A stretch of 55,355 nucleotides of DNA from Deltaproteobacteria bacterium (GCA_024233625.1 JACKPJ010000007.1:1-55355); one strand, 5' to 3'. Positions 34,375 through 43,986 are shown, counted from the stretch's first letter. Program-made: numbers and translations. The notes: generated from the letters alone by a model not told the origin.

Positions 34375-35892
34375 TTACTCCTCAAAAGCTGAAATTCGTT
34401 TGGGTAAGGAAACAGGTTTAAGTTTAATTTTGGCAATGGGGTAATCCCCGGCAAGGCTTAGGTATCCGGTCAATGTGGGCAGATTGGTGATTTCGCTAGG
34501 AAGCACAATTCGTTCTTTGACCCGTTGCTTGACCTGGGTTTTTTGCCGACCACGGCGGCTTTGGGAAGTTGATGATTGGATTCTTTCCAGATCTTGTTCC
34601 CCTAAGCCACGACTAAAATCTTCGGCGGTTTGGGCATCGCTGGCCGTACCTCCCAAGATCAATAGATTACTAAAACAAGAGCGCAGCGTGATGGCTTTTT
34701 CTCGCCCGTAGAGGTAATCGAGCTGGGCGGTGGATTGTAACCCGGTGATAATTCTTAAACCATGCTTACGACCCTTGGTTAGGGCTGCTTCGAGACTATT
34801 GAGCCTTTCGAGAGAGGCTAGTTCATCGATGATAATCCAGATTCGTCGTTTTTCACTGGGAGGCAGGCTTAAGATGGAAGTGCAAAGAATATCCAGCCAC
34901 GTCGAAATCAACGGACGTAAGGCATCGGCCATATCCTCTCGCCAAGTGATGTAAAGGTTTCCGGCTTTTTCATTTTTTAACCATTCCTTTAGAGAAAAAT
35001 CTCCTGCCTTAAGATACTGATGTGGGGCCATATAATTGGCAATAATGAAGCGAGTACTGGCCAAAGCTTTTACTGCTCCTGGATCAAATAGACCTGCGGC
35101 GGCTGTGCCAGAAAGAAATTCGGCTAATTCTTCTGCGGGTTTCAGAGTGAGCCATTCCGTTAATTCTTTGGTAGTATAGCATTGGTTGGCAAAAAGATTT
35201 TTGGTCGTTTCCGCCAAAAGAAGTTGGGCATAGCCATGCCACTCCGCATCGTTTGGGGACCTGGAGGGTGGAATCACTGATTTTGCAAAACGCTCATGAT
35301 CGTAGACCGAATTGAGCTCATTAAAAATCGACCAACCCGGACTTCGGCGGTCAAAGGGATTAAGAATCGTATCTCCTTTTTGATAAAAGTGTGAGAGAAA
35401 ATCTCCGTTAGGATCGGCGACAATAATCCGATCCCCACGGGGAATCATCTTGCTTAACATTTCTTTGATGGCCACCGTTTTACCAGTCCCAGTGCGACCA
35501 CCGATCATAAAGTGTAGCGTCTCTAGTTTAAGAGGAATCGGAGTATCCGCAACCGCAATTTGACGATCTTTACGATTCAAAGTTTTGCGTTTTAACTTGG
35601 CCGTATTAAAAACTCGGGATCCCCGAACATGAGAACCAAAAACTTCCGGGGCTTGTTGGTAGTAAAGCCAAAACAAAACTCCGCAGACTAAAAAAGCTCC
35701 ACCCATGCTTAGAATTGCAATCCATAGAAAATCCGGATGATTCATAGCCCAGGATAGTTTATGAAAATAGGCCTTGGTCCCAAAGGGAGGAAGTTTAAAA
35801 TGATGTGAAGAAACCCAAAGGCATGAAATACTCCCTACAATTAAGGAAACAACAAAGTAGACGATTACTTTCTCAACCAGCTTCTTATTCAC
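34375..35892 (-). CDS. Conjugative coupling protein (TrwB/TraD type)
   Basis: 505 residues. Two N-terminal membrane helices, Walker A GGRTGTGKT (131-139), Walker B IWIIIDELASL and a late ITGLQSTAQLDYLYG segment mark an inner-membrane DNA-pumping ATPase. The start is GTG at 35,892, with GGAGGT upstream, overlapping the RHH gene stop by four bases. It would bring the relaxosome to a type IV secretion channel, but no channel genes are visible in the window. Confidence 0.93.
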   Translation of the reverse strand: MNKKLVEKVIVYFVVSLIVGSISCLWVSSHHFKLPPFGTKAYFHKLSWAMNHPDFLWIAILSMGGAFLVCGVLFWLYYQQAPEVFGSHVRGSRVFNTAKLKRKTLNRKDRQIAVADTPIPLKLETLHFMIGGRTGTGKTVAIKEMLSKMIPRGDRIIVADPNGDFLSHFYQKGDTILNPFDRRSPGWSIFNELNSVYDHERFAKSVIPPSRSPNDAEWHGYAQLLLAETTKNLFANQCYTTKELTEWLTLKPAEELAEFLSGTAAAGLFDPGAVKALASTRFIIANYMAPHQYLKAGDFSLKEWLKNEKAGNLYITWREDMADALRPLISTWLDILCTSILSLPPSEKRRIWIIIDELASLERLNSLEAALTKGRKHGLRIITGLQSTAQLDYLYGREKAITLRSCFSNLLILGGTASDAQTAEDFSRGLGEQDLERIQSSTSQSRRGRQKTQVKQRVKERIVLPSEITNLPTLTGYLSLAGDYPIAKIKLKPVSLPKRISAFEE

Positions 35893-36248
35893 TTCATACC
35901 TCCTTCAGTTTTATAATTCTCTTGCTTTAGCCTTTGGTCGACCTTTCGTAAAATTTGCGCATTCCGTTCAAAAAGAAACTCGCGGAGGAGTAAGCGTATT
36001 TCAAAAACTATGGTCTGAATTTCCTTAAATTCATTTTCATAATTTGGATTAAGAGAATCAGCATCCGAGATTGCATTTTGAGAATTTTGTTCCGAGAAGT
36101 TGCTGAACGAATTTTTTCCATTTACGTTTTCGAAATGAATAATTCTCTGTCGAATCACATCGGAAACTGAGATTTGTAATTCCAGAGCCTCTTGTCTCAG
36201 ATTCTCAAAAATTTCATTTGGCAACCTAAGGCTGACTTTTTGTTTCAT
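35889..36248 (-). CDS. Ribbon-helix-helix relaxosome protein (TrwA/TraM-like)
   Basis: 119 residues. The N-terminal 45 residues form an RHH domain (QKVSLRLPNEIFENLRQEA, then ISVSDVIRQRI); the rest is acidic/Asn-rich and ends with a probable helix. Position between the candidate oriT and the coupling-protein gene is that of TrwA (R388) or similar oriT-binding proteins. GAGGAC lies before the ATG. It may also repress its own operon by binding the TTGTC-type repeats just upstream. Confidence 0.85.
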   Translation of the reverse strand: MKQKVSLRLPNEIFENLRQEALELQISVSDVIRQRIIHFENVNGKNSFSNFSEQNSQNAISDADSLNPNYENEFKEIQTIVFEIRLLLREFLFERNAQILRKVDQRLKQENYKTEGGMK

Positions 36249-36492
36249 GATTTGTCCTCATTTGTCTGACGCCAAAGATTATAGATTCTGGTAACTTAAG
36301 AAAAAACAGACAATGTCGGACAAGAATGGACATGATGAGAATTGGTAAAAAATGACGCTGCTTCAAAGTCTTAGAGCAAGTGCCTGACTTGCGTCAGGTG
36401 TGTGTCCCATCTTAGGGGGCGTAGCCCTGCGTGGTTAGAAGCAATCAGATGGAATTTTTTAAAAAACACTGAAACAAATAAGGAGGCCCGTT
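36249..36492. other. Candidate origin of transfer (oriT) and relaxosome promoter region
   Basis: A 244-base gap between divergent transfer genes. It contains direct copies of CATTTGTCY near 36,252-36,272 and the series ACAATGTCGGACAAGAATGGACATG at about 36,308-36,334 (RHH-type repeats); a hairpin CCTGAC-TTGC-GTCAGG near 36,382-36,401 followed at once by TGTGTGTCCC; and GGGGGCGTAGCCCTGCGTGGTT just after. A hairpin followed by a GT-rich strand is how nic sites of MobF relaxases look (compare GGTGTGGTG in F). The exact nic base cannot be assigned. Confidence 0.6.
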
Positions 36493-36783
36493 ATGGTAAC
36501 GTCACGAGAAAAAATTATGGAGAGAAGGAAGAAACTTCAGGCACAAAGAAAAAAAGATGAGGTCAAATTGAAGGCCTTGCAAATCAAACTGAAAAAATCG
36601 GCACAGCAAATAAACCAAATTCAAAAAAAGGAAGAAGCGGAGCGTAAAGTGATTTTAGGAAGCTTAATGCTAGAAAAAGCAAAAACAGATGCTTCTTTCC
36701 AAAAATGGTTGGAAGAAGAAATTTCAAATAGCAACTTAAGTGATCATAAAAAAAGCTTGTTTGAAAATTTCAAACAAGCGTAA
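36493..36783 (+). CDS. Small Lys-rich coiled-coil protein, possible relaxosome accessory
   Basis: 96 residues with AAGGAGG before the ATG. A long, charged helix (residues 5-50, many Lys, Gln and Glu) leads to ILGSLMLEKAKTDASFQKWLEEEI, similar in plan to the TraD/MobC-type small conjugation proteins (coiled coil followed by a G-x-L-x-x-K-A segment). It is divergent from the RHH-T4CP-relaxase operon across the candidate oriT. The role is inferred from place and composition. Confidence 0.7.
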   Translation: MVTSREKIMERRKKLQAQRKKDEVKLKALQIKLKKSAQQINQIQKKEEAERKVILGSLMLEKAKTDASFQKWLEEEISNSNLSDHKKSLFENFKQA

Positions 36784-36805
36784 GAATAATTTTAAGAAAA
36801 TTAAT

Positions 36806-37270
36806 TTATTCTTCACAAAGTTCAATTAAAGATTCACGAACCGAAGCCACGATTTCGTCAATCTCCATTCGTTGGCCGTAGGTTATCAGAGTCATCAAAT
36901 CATTACTTTGAAGACCAAATTCAACTATGGCATCATCGCAGTAACCGATTCTATTAAGATTAGAACTTAACCATTTCAGAAGTTCGTGATTGTAAATATC
37001 AGCTTCAACTTTAATCTCATCAAGTTCCTCATCGAAGTGACAATCCGCAAAAGCACATAAAGCACTGTGGATCGTTTCATAACGGAAATCATCCGGCAGA
37101 AAATCACCATGAGCAGCATAAACAAGATCTTTTAGCTCCTGAGGAGCCCCAGCTTGCAGAGTGTAGATTTCTTCGCCATTATCACGAGTTATTTTCTTGA
37201 AGTAGATTAAAAGTTCTTCGGCTTTTTTTGCTATTTTTTCGTTAAGATTATTTGATTTTTCAATTTTCAT
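36806..37270 (-). CDS. Uncharacterised ICE/plasmid protein
   Basis: 154 residues from the ATG at 37,270, which has AAGGAGG six bases upstream (the frame is open for 15 more codons without such a site). Acidic protein with AAHGDFLPDDFRYETIHSAL, EADIYNHELLKWLSS and a Q-x-x-E-I-x-x-x-V end. Proteins with this pattern (HGD-LPDDWRY ... EAD-Y ... WL-S) are widespread on conjugative plasmids and ICEs but, as far as I know, without defined function. It is convergent with the coiled-coil gene. Confidence 0.78.
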   Translation of the reverse strand: MKIEKSNNLNEKIAKKAEELLIYFKKITRDNGEEIYTLQAGAPQELKDLVYAAHGDFLPDDFRYETIHSALCAFADCHFDEELDEIKVEADIYNHELLKWLSSNLNRIGYCDDAIVEFGLQSNDLMTLITYGQRMEIDEIVASVRESLIELCEE

Positions 37271-37275
37271 TTTTT

Positions 37276-37346
37276 CCTCCTTGGGATTTAAATTTTTTGG
37301 TTCCTTCACAAACACTGAGGGACCAAAAAATTGTTTCCCAAGGAGG
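37276..37346. repeat. Long inverted repeat with mirrored ribosome-binding sites
   Basis: Left arm 37,276-37,304 begins CCTCCTTGGGA; right arm 37,319-37,346 ends TCCCAAGGAGG; about 25 of 28 positions pair, with a 14-base loop. Each arm carries AAGGAGG, so the outward transcripts on both strands begin with the same leader and ribosome site: left to the gene at 37,270, right to the small frame at 37,353. It could be a control hairpin or the product of an inverted duplication. Confidence 0.8.
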
Positions 37347-37352
37347 TTAGCG

Positions 37353-37460
37353 ATGAGCCTAAGCCCAAAGGTCGGAGATGCTGCGGAGGGAATGACAGAA
37401 TTTTATATCTGGCATGAGCGAGGCAAAGCGGAGGCCGAAGCCTTTAGGTGTTGGGGTTAG
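37353..37460 (+). CDS. Possible 35-residue small protein
   Basis: ATG at 37,353, seven bases after AAGGAGG in the right arm of the inverted repeat; it reads MSLSPKVGDAAEGMTEFYIW and continues with a Glu/Ala-rich end. No match known to me. Good ribosome site but very short, so either a real small protein or a by-product of the inverted repeat. Confidence 0.35.
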   Translation: MSLSPKVGDAAEGMTEFYIWHERGKAEAEAFRCWG

Positions 37461-37913
37461 GAACAGAGCGCAAAATTAGAAAATAAGGAAAAATAAAATT
37501 AGGGGATAAACCATTGAAGAAACTTATTTATCTTGAAAGTAATGGAATGAGTCCGTTTTTAGTTATTAATGAGAAATAATTTCAGGAGATTCTCCACCCA
37601 CTGGGTGGAGTTTTTCAGTCCTTTTAGATTCTCTACCCCACGGGTAGCTTTTTCCATGGTCATATTTTGACTAACCTTAGGAATGTATAACCTTTTGTTA
37701 GTTTTCACTTTTTCTTAGATTTAATTTTGCAATGGGTTAAAGTCAAATCCTCCCCTTCGTGGGAGACAGGCATAAGATCTAGGTCCTACTTCTTTAAAAA
37801 AGTTGCTATTTCTTCACGCCCAAGAGCTTGGCAATCCCAGAAAAGTATTCTGCCATATTTTTAAAGGATTCGAATTCGACCCCTTTAAAAATTGGATTGT
37901 TAATCAGTATTAG
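37461..37913. other. Gene-poor stretch with tiny frame, two terminators and a decayed reading frame
   Basis: Contents: a 21-codon frame on the plus strand from TTG at 37,514 (KKLIYLESNG..., AGGGGA upstream) to 37,579; tandem terminators (37,592-37,652); and, on the minus strand directly after and in frame with the stop of the small RHH gene, an open run of 35 codons (37,913-37,806) that reads GVEFESFKNMAEYFSGIAKL and ends with GVKK. Nothing else was recognised. Confidence 0.6.
37592..37652 (+). terminator. Tandem intrinsic terminators
   Basis: First: CTCCACCC (37,592-37,599) and GGGTGGAG (37,603-37,610), followed by TTTTT. Second: CTACCC (37,633-37,638) and GGGTAG (37,642-37,647), followed by CTTTTT. 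Both work for plus-strand transcription and insulate the region to the right from any transcript that begins at the inverted repeat. Confidence 0.82.
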
Positions 37914-38111
37914 TTATAAGTTTTTAGTAAGATAAGCTGAAATAATCTTCTTTTGCTCAGATTCAGGTAGGCTTTTAAAATTATCAAATACAGCCTCTGC
38001 AATATCAATCTTATTTTTTGAAAACTTCTTCGCGATTTTTTCAATAAAATCAATAAGTTTTGGATCCATCCGAAATCCAATCACCTTCTTTGTAGACTTA
38101 TCACTTGACAT
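37914..38111 (-). CDS. Small ribbon-helix-helix-type regulator
   Basis: 65 residues: KKVIGFRMDPKLIDFIEK, then NKIDIAEAVFDNF, which fits a CopG/MetJ-like strand-helix-helix. Typical plasmid or antitoxin-like repressor. Its promoter region (38,112-38,235) holds repeats that suit autoregulation. No toxin partner is visible: the neighbours are too small or too unlike one. Its stop is followed in frame by a 35-codon open run, perhaps an old C-terminal extension. Confidence 0.7.
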   Translation of the reverse strand: MSSDKSTKKVIGFRMDPKLIDFIEKIAKKFSKNKIDIAEAVFDNFKSLPESEQKKIISAYLTKNL

Positions 38112-38235
38112 AGTTAACTATTAGTTAAATAATGATATTCGTTAGTTAATCAATTTATTGATGCCAAATTATTTGAAGCATCATTTTTTTTGTTAATCAA
38201 TAACTAAGCAATGATATTACATTGGTCAACTTAAA
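38112..38235. promoter_or_regulatory. Repeat-containing control region of the small RHH gene
   Basis: Three copies of TTAGTTAA or a one-base variant in 38,110-38,150 (spaced by 10 to 22 bases), and AATGATATT twice (about 38,132 and 38,209). Short directly repeated sites are what RHH repressors bind. The region is very AT-rich. No clear minus 35/minus 10 pair is preferred. Confidence 0.5.
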
Positions 38236-38369
38236 GCTATAAAAATAAAGGATAAATCCGGACCCAAGCGATCACTCCTAAATTATCCGAATGGAAGGTC
38301 TTTTGGAGTTCAGAGAAATAATGAAAATAACGCGCCCAGCCATTAAAACTATTCATATGAGGTAAAATT

Positions 38370-38588
38370 ATGATTGAACCATACGGAAACCAAGATGCTT
38401 TAGCTGGCATCCGTCACCTAGCTTTTGAGCTCATCAAAAACAGTCCTGACCAAGAGCGAAAAATTAATATTGAAGATCTTGGAGACTACTGTTCCATCCA
38501 ACTAACTATCCGCGTCATGGGAAAAGAATTTCGGAAGGCACTGGATCGTGCGAAAGAAAAAAATCCTGGTGTCATTGGAGAAGGGTAA
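38370..38588 (+). CDS. Small hypothetical protein
   Basis: 72 residues, with GAGG eight bases before the ATG (ATGAGGTAAAATT). It has a short alpha/beta look: ALAGIRHLAFELIKNS, then INIEDLGDYCSIQLTIRVMG. No domain recognised. Single gene between the RHH regulator and the HTH gene. The 220 bases after it (38,589-38,808) hold nothing I can identify. Confidence 0.55.
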   Translation: MIEPYGNQDALAGIRHLAFELIKNSPDQERKINIEDLGDYCSIQLTIRVMGKEFRKALDRAKEKNPGVIGEG

Positions 38589-38808
38589 ATTTTAAATTTG
38601 AATAAAAAAATTTAAACGCTCTGCGGCATTGTCGATAAAAATTATTTTTCCGAGTTCGAAAATAAAACTCTCTTGTTCGATTTTAAAACAAAAGATGTTT
38701 AAAAAGAAACAAACGAAGATCCATTTACACAACTCAGTTCACAATGGTTGTTACTTTTCAAATCAATTTTTAAATCAATGACGCTTCAAGACATTACAAA
38801 ATATTTTT

Positions 38809-39021
38809 TCAGTTTTGAATTTTGTTCTGCCGTTGAACTTTTATTTCTAAACCAAGAGCCTTGAGAATAGCGATTAGTTTTACGCTGGAAATACGGTAGT
38901 TTGCTTTTCTCTCGACTCTTTTGATGGTTGCTTCGGAAACTATGTTTCCGGTGCGTTCGGCGAGGTACTCGCGCGACCATCCTTTATGAGTTCTCATATA
39001 TTCGATGAGCTTTCCATTCAT
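38809..39021 (-). CDS. XRE-type helix-turn-helix protein
   Basis: 70 residues with GGGGAGGAATT before the ATG. HTH: GWSREYLAERTG, then SEATIKRVERK. The remaining tail is basic (KVQRQNKIQN). Divergent from the replication-type operon at 39,178, so it probably controls it; between them is an imperfect palindrome GGTTGCGGTAACC (39,139-39,151) that could be the operator. Confidence 0.8.
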   Translation of the reverse strand: MNGKLIEYMRTHKGWSREYLAERTGNIVSEATIKRVERKANYRISSVKLIAILKALGLEIKVQRQNKIQN

Positions 39022-39177
39022 AATTCCTCCCCGGAAGTTTATTTAGTTTTCGTTATACCAAATAGACTATGCAAAATTCGTGAAAAAAAAGGCGATGAAC
39101 TTCATTTTAGGTCACCTATGATCTTGTGAGTCTAGTCTGGTTGCGGTAACCATTGTCCAATTGAGGGAGTCATCGAC

Positions 39178-40071
39178 ATGTCAAGGTATCGAAAGATCTA
39201 TGTCAAACTCTGGGGCGATAAAAAGTTTAGGAGCCTTTCTTCTCCTGACGCGAACGGACAAACGCTTTGGTTATTTTTACTCACCGGTCCGCAGACAACT
39301 CGTATCCCAGGATTGTTTTCATCAGGAGAAGCAGGACTTGCTGAAATTGTCGGTTGGTCATTGGAAGGCTTTCGCAAAGCCTTTCGGGAAGCCTTCCTGG
39401 AAGGCATGGTCGAAGCGGATTGGGACGCGCGTTTAGTTTGGATACCGAAGGCTATCTACTACAACCGACCTGAGAACCCTAATGTTGTTAAAGGATGGAA
39501 GGATACCTGGGAAGAAATGCCAGAGTGTACTTTAAAACTAAAAGTATTTCAGCAACTTAAGGACTACATGAAAGGCTTAGGGGAAGCCTTTACGAAAGCC
39601 TTTCAGGAAGCTTGCCAAAAGCCTTTGGCAAATCAGGAACAGGAGCAGGAACAGGAATTATTACCTCCTTCGGAGGGTGCCGCGGGCACCTGCCGGGGAC
39701 CTTCCTCCTCGGGGGAAGTCAAACAAACCGGGCACCCGGAGAGCAAGAACTCTGCCCCCACCAGAGCTTGTTCACACCCAAGGCTAATCCTTTTCGCGGA
39801 GGAGTACCTTCAAGCCATGGGCCGGGCCTACATCGTGGGCAGCTACGAGGTCGAAGGGGGCGCCGCGAAGCGCACCGTAGCTAAAATCCCTGACGAAAGC
39901 CTCTACCGTCAGGCCGTGCGAGCGTATCTCGCAAACAACGAAAACCGCATTCGCGACAATGGCCACGGCTACCTGTGGTTTGTTCGCGAATTAAATCGAT
40001 GGACGACAAAGGCCCGAGGAGAAAATCATGGAAGCAAAAATATCACCAAGTACGACGAGCTCTACGAATAA
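39178..40071 (+). CDS. Replication-initiation-like protein of the element
   Basis: 297 residues; GAGGGAG about ten bases before the ATG. The first 120 residues look like the winged N-domain of phage/plasmid replisome organisers (YVKLWGDKKFRSLS, LWLFLLTGP, IVGWSLEGFRKAFREAF); then a low-complexity part with repeated AF-x-EA and QEQEQEQE; then a C-domain (residues 200-290, FAEEYLQAMG ... HGYLWFVRELNRW). It is followed by a DnaC-like loader that overlaps it by 44 bases, the usual organiser-loader pair. The last third has visibly higher GC content. Confidence 0.65.
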   Translation: MSRYRKIYVKLWGDKKFRSLSSPDANGQTLWLFLLTGPQTTRIPGLFSSGEAGLAEIVGWSLEGFRKAFREAFLEGMVEADWDARLVWIPKAIYYNRPENPNVVKGWKDTWEEMPECTLKLKVFQQLKDYMKGLGEAFTKAFQEACQKPLANQEQEQEQELLPPSEGAAGTCRGPSSSGEVKQTGHPESKNSAPTRACSHPRLILFAEEYLQAMGRAYIVGSYEVEGGAAKRTVAKIPDESLYRQAVRAYLANNENRIRDNGHGYLWFVRELNRWTTKARGENHGSKNITKYDELYE

Positions 40072-40813
40072 GAGACCGTCGAACATGCCGTGTAAAAACT
40101 GCCAAAGCAAGATTGAACCTTATTTTCGACCTGCATTCCTTGGCTTGGCGCCGAGGTGGATTCCGCCCAGTGAGCTTTGTACCAAATGCGAAAAGCAAAG
40201 AGAAAAAATGGAGCACGTCGCTAGAGAACAACAAATGCTAGATGATGCTTTTCGTTACTCACGGATGTCCCTTCGTTTTAGGGGTCGGACTTTCGATAAT
40301 TTCTTTCCAGAACCACACACCAAAAAAGCCTACCAGATTGCTTTAAACTTTCAGTTTAAAAATGGTGGAATCATTTTTTTAGGAACTTGTGGCATCGGCA
40401 AAACTCATTTAGCCGCGGCCATCGCCAATCGGCAGATTGGTAAAAGTCCAACGCTTTTTATTTCTTGCCCAGAACTTCTGCTTGAATTGCGCAATAGCAT
40501 CAGCAGCAGAAATCGAAATCAGCATCACCTCTTTGAGTTAGCACGAAAAGTAAAGCTATTGGTTCTTGATGATATCGGTGCTGAAAAAACTTCGGAATGG
40601 GTTCAAGAGACTCTCTTTGTGCTCATCAACTATCGCTACGAACATATCCTCCCCACAATTTTTACCAGCAATTGCAGCCTTGAAGAGCTGGAGAAAAAGT
40701 TAGGGAAACGTATTGTTTCGCGCATTATTGAAATGTGTCGTTGCGTTAAAATGGAAGGGTTTGATTGGCGTATCAGGCAACGAAAGAAAGCGATGGAGAA
40801 GGATTATGAATAA
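40028..40813 (+). CDS. DnaC/IstB-type AAA+ ATPase (helicase loader)
   Basis: 261 residues. Zinc-finger pair C22-x2-C25 and C51-x2-C54, Walker A GTCGIGKT (119-126), Walker B LLVLDDIGAE and sensor TSNCSLEELEKKLGKRIVSRI with the arginine finger region. This is the DnaC/DnaI/IstB plan; with a replication-organiser gene before it and no IS around, loading of the replicative helicase on element DNA is more likely than transposition help. It overlaps both neighbours (44 and 8 bases). Confidence 0.88.
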   Translation: MEAKISPSTTSSTNKRPSNMPCKNCQSKIEPYFRPAFLGLAPRWIPPSELCTKCEKQREKMEHVAREQQMLDDAFRYSRMSLRFRGRTFDNFFPEPHTKKAYQIALNFQFKNGGIIFLGTCGIGKTHLAAAIANRQIGKSPTLFISCPELLLELRNSISSRNRNQHHLFELARKVKLLVLDDIGAEKTSEWVQETLFVLINYRYEHILPTIFTSNCSLEELEKKLGKRIVSRIIEMCRCVKMEGFDWRIRQRKKAMEKDYE

Positions 40814-41057
40814 TCAAAACTATGATCGAGTACCCATGCCAAAATTTATTCAAATCGGCATGAAAACTTTTGATAAAGTGATGAAGCAAATCCTTGATCT
40901 GGGTCAAAGTAGTTTATCGGAAAATCAATTTTTAGCTTTTAGGAAAATGGCAATGGATTTTTTTGCGGATGGCAAAAGATCGTTTCAGGAAATGGAAAAG
41001 GGCCGGTGCGGTGAAAGCAAGAACATGGCAAAGGGGGTGGTGTATATGGATGAGTGA
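40806..41057 (+). CDS. Small unknown protein of the replication-recombinase operon
   Basis: 83 residues. The ATG overlaps the end of the loader gene by eight bases; GGAGAAGG is the ribosome site. Helical, with FIQIGMKTFDKVMKQILDLG and NQFLAFRKMAMDFFADG. No domain recognised. Its stop overlaps the start of the next gene. Context suggests co-translation with loader and recombinase, maybe as a directionality or relaxosome factor; inference only. Confidence 0.65.
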   Translation: MNNQNYDRVPMPKFIQIGMKTFDKVMKQILDLGQSSLSENQFLAFRKMAMDFFADGKRSFQEMEKGRCGESKNMAKGVVYMDE

Positions 41058-41250
41058 AAGCAAAAATTTTAAAAAAAGTGGATATCCTTTAAAACTCATT
41101 GTGAATATTCAGTCTAACCAAGATAGAAAACTTGAAAGAACAGATACGAAAAATAAAAGCAATGAAATGGAATATACTCCGGGCATCTTAAATTTTATTA
41201 ATGCTCTCGTTGATGATATGATCCAACAAGATGTAATAAAAAGGAAATAA
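41050..41250 (+). CDS. Small unknown protein before the recombinase
   Basis: 66 residues, ATG inside the last codons of the upstream gene (ATGGATGAGTGA), with GGGGGTGG before it. Lys/Asn/Asp-rich, ends GILNFINALVDDMIQQDVIKRK. It stops two bases before the recombinase ATG. Small basic partners next to large serine recombinases are often recombination directionality factors, but no similarity can be shown here. Confidence 0.6.
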   Translation: MSESKNFKKSGYPLKLIVNIQSNQDRKLERTDTKNKSNEMEYTPGILNFINALVDDMIQQDVIKRK

Positions 41251-41252
41251 GT

Positions 41253-43021
<1,769 letters not shown>

Positions 43022-43038
43022 AAATAAAAAACAATATA

Positions 43039-43111
43039 TGAGGCGCCTGGGGCTCGAACCCAGGACACCCGCCTTAAAAGGGCGGTGCTCTACCAACTGA
43101 GCTAGCGCCTC
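43039..43111 (-). tRNA. tRNA-Lys (TTT)
   Basis: 73 bases: acceptor GAGGCGC/GCGCCTC with discriminator A, D arm GCTCAGTTGGTAGAGC, anticodon stem CCGCC/GGCGG with loop CTTTTAA (anticodon TTT), T stem CTGGG/CCCAG. 17 bases upstream of tRNA-Glu on the same strand, so probably one transcript. Confidence 0.97.
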
Positions 43112-43291
43112 GTTGCTAAAAAACTACTCACTCACACAATAATTAATGCATAACTAATGTATGAGTTGCTTATGCACACGCTCAGGCGTACTCGCTTTTA
43201 GCCTTTTAAGCGGTGGACAACCTAGCGGATGGAAAGCTTGTCGTCAACCTTTTACTTCAAAGAACGCTGAAAAATAGCTATCTAAAAGATC

Positions 43292-43954
43292 TTACTGCTC
43301 CCTGATTTTCAAACTCATCCATTGCTCCATTGCCTCAGACTTGACAGGGGGTTGAACTTCTGGATTTTCAATCAAATTGACCAAGATTTTATCCGCTTTT
43401 GCAAAATCTTTTAATTGCCTTAAACAACGTGCTTGGCCTAATTTTCCATAAACTTGATAAGGATTCTCTGTTTGAGCAGATAAAGACTCATAAGCCTTCA
43501 AGGCTTCTTTAATTTTCTTTGCATTTTCTAAGGCAAGCGCTTTTGACCAAGCACTTAGATCACGAACATAGTCGAGTTTAGAAGCTTCTAGCTGCTCGTA
43601 AATATTTGCAGCCTCCTGCCATTTTTCCTGTTGAGCATAAATACCCGCCATATTTAAACGAATAAAGTCACTGAGCTCTAAAGGAGGCTGACGCTCTAAG
43701 ATGAGTTCCCATGCTTTGAGTGCTTGATCTGGCTCTGCTTTGAGAGCTTTTTCGTAAATATTAGCGACCTTTTTAGCTTGTGAAGCTTGCAAATAAAAAT
43801 AAACCTGCGAGCCCACTAAAACCAATAAAATAATCCCAATTAAAAGAAAGAATTTTGCGCGGTGCTGTGTGATCCACCTCAATAAATCATCAAAAAATGA
43901 AATAAAGGCATCCCCTTGGCCCCTTTTCTTTTGCTTTACTTCATATTTTACCAT
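43292..43954 (-). CDS. YfgM/TPR-type membrane-anchored protein
   Basis: 220 residues: a basic cytoplasmic head, one membrane helix (FFLLIGIILLVLVGSQVYFYL), then helical TPR-like repeats (ANIYEKALKAEPDQALKAWE, AGIYAQQEKWQEAANIYEQL, KALKAYESLSAQ). This is the YfgM plan, an ancillary partner of the Sec translocon in other bacteria. GGAAG precedes the ATG. It is transcribed after dut. Confidence 0.8.
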   Translation of the reverse strand: MVKYEVKQKKRGQGDAFISFFDDLLRWITQHRAKFFLLIGIILLVLVGSQVYFYLQASQAKKVANIYEKALKAEPDQALKAWELILERQPPLELSDFIRLNMAGIYAQQEKWQEAANIYEQLEASKLDYVRDLSAWSKALALENAKKIKEALKAYESLSAQTENPYQVYGKLGQARCLRQLKDFAKADKILVNLIENPEVQPPVKSEAMEQWMSLKIREQ

Positions 43955-43986
43955 GGTTTTTTCTTCCTATTATTTAAAACAAAACT

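Noticed and set aside
37353..38235. Toxin-antitoxin pair with the small RHH protein as antitoxin
   Set aside because: No toxin-sized neighbour in the same direction and no toxin motif; the RHH gene is better taken as a lone regulator.
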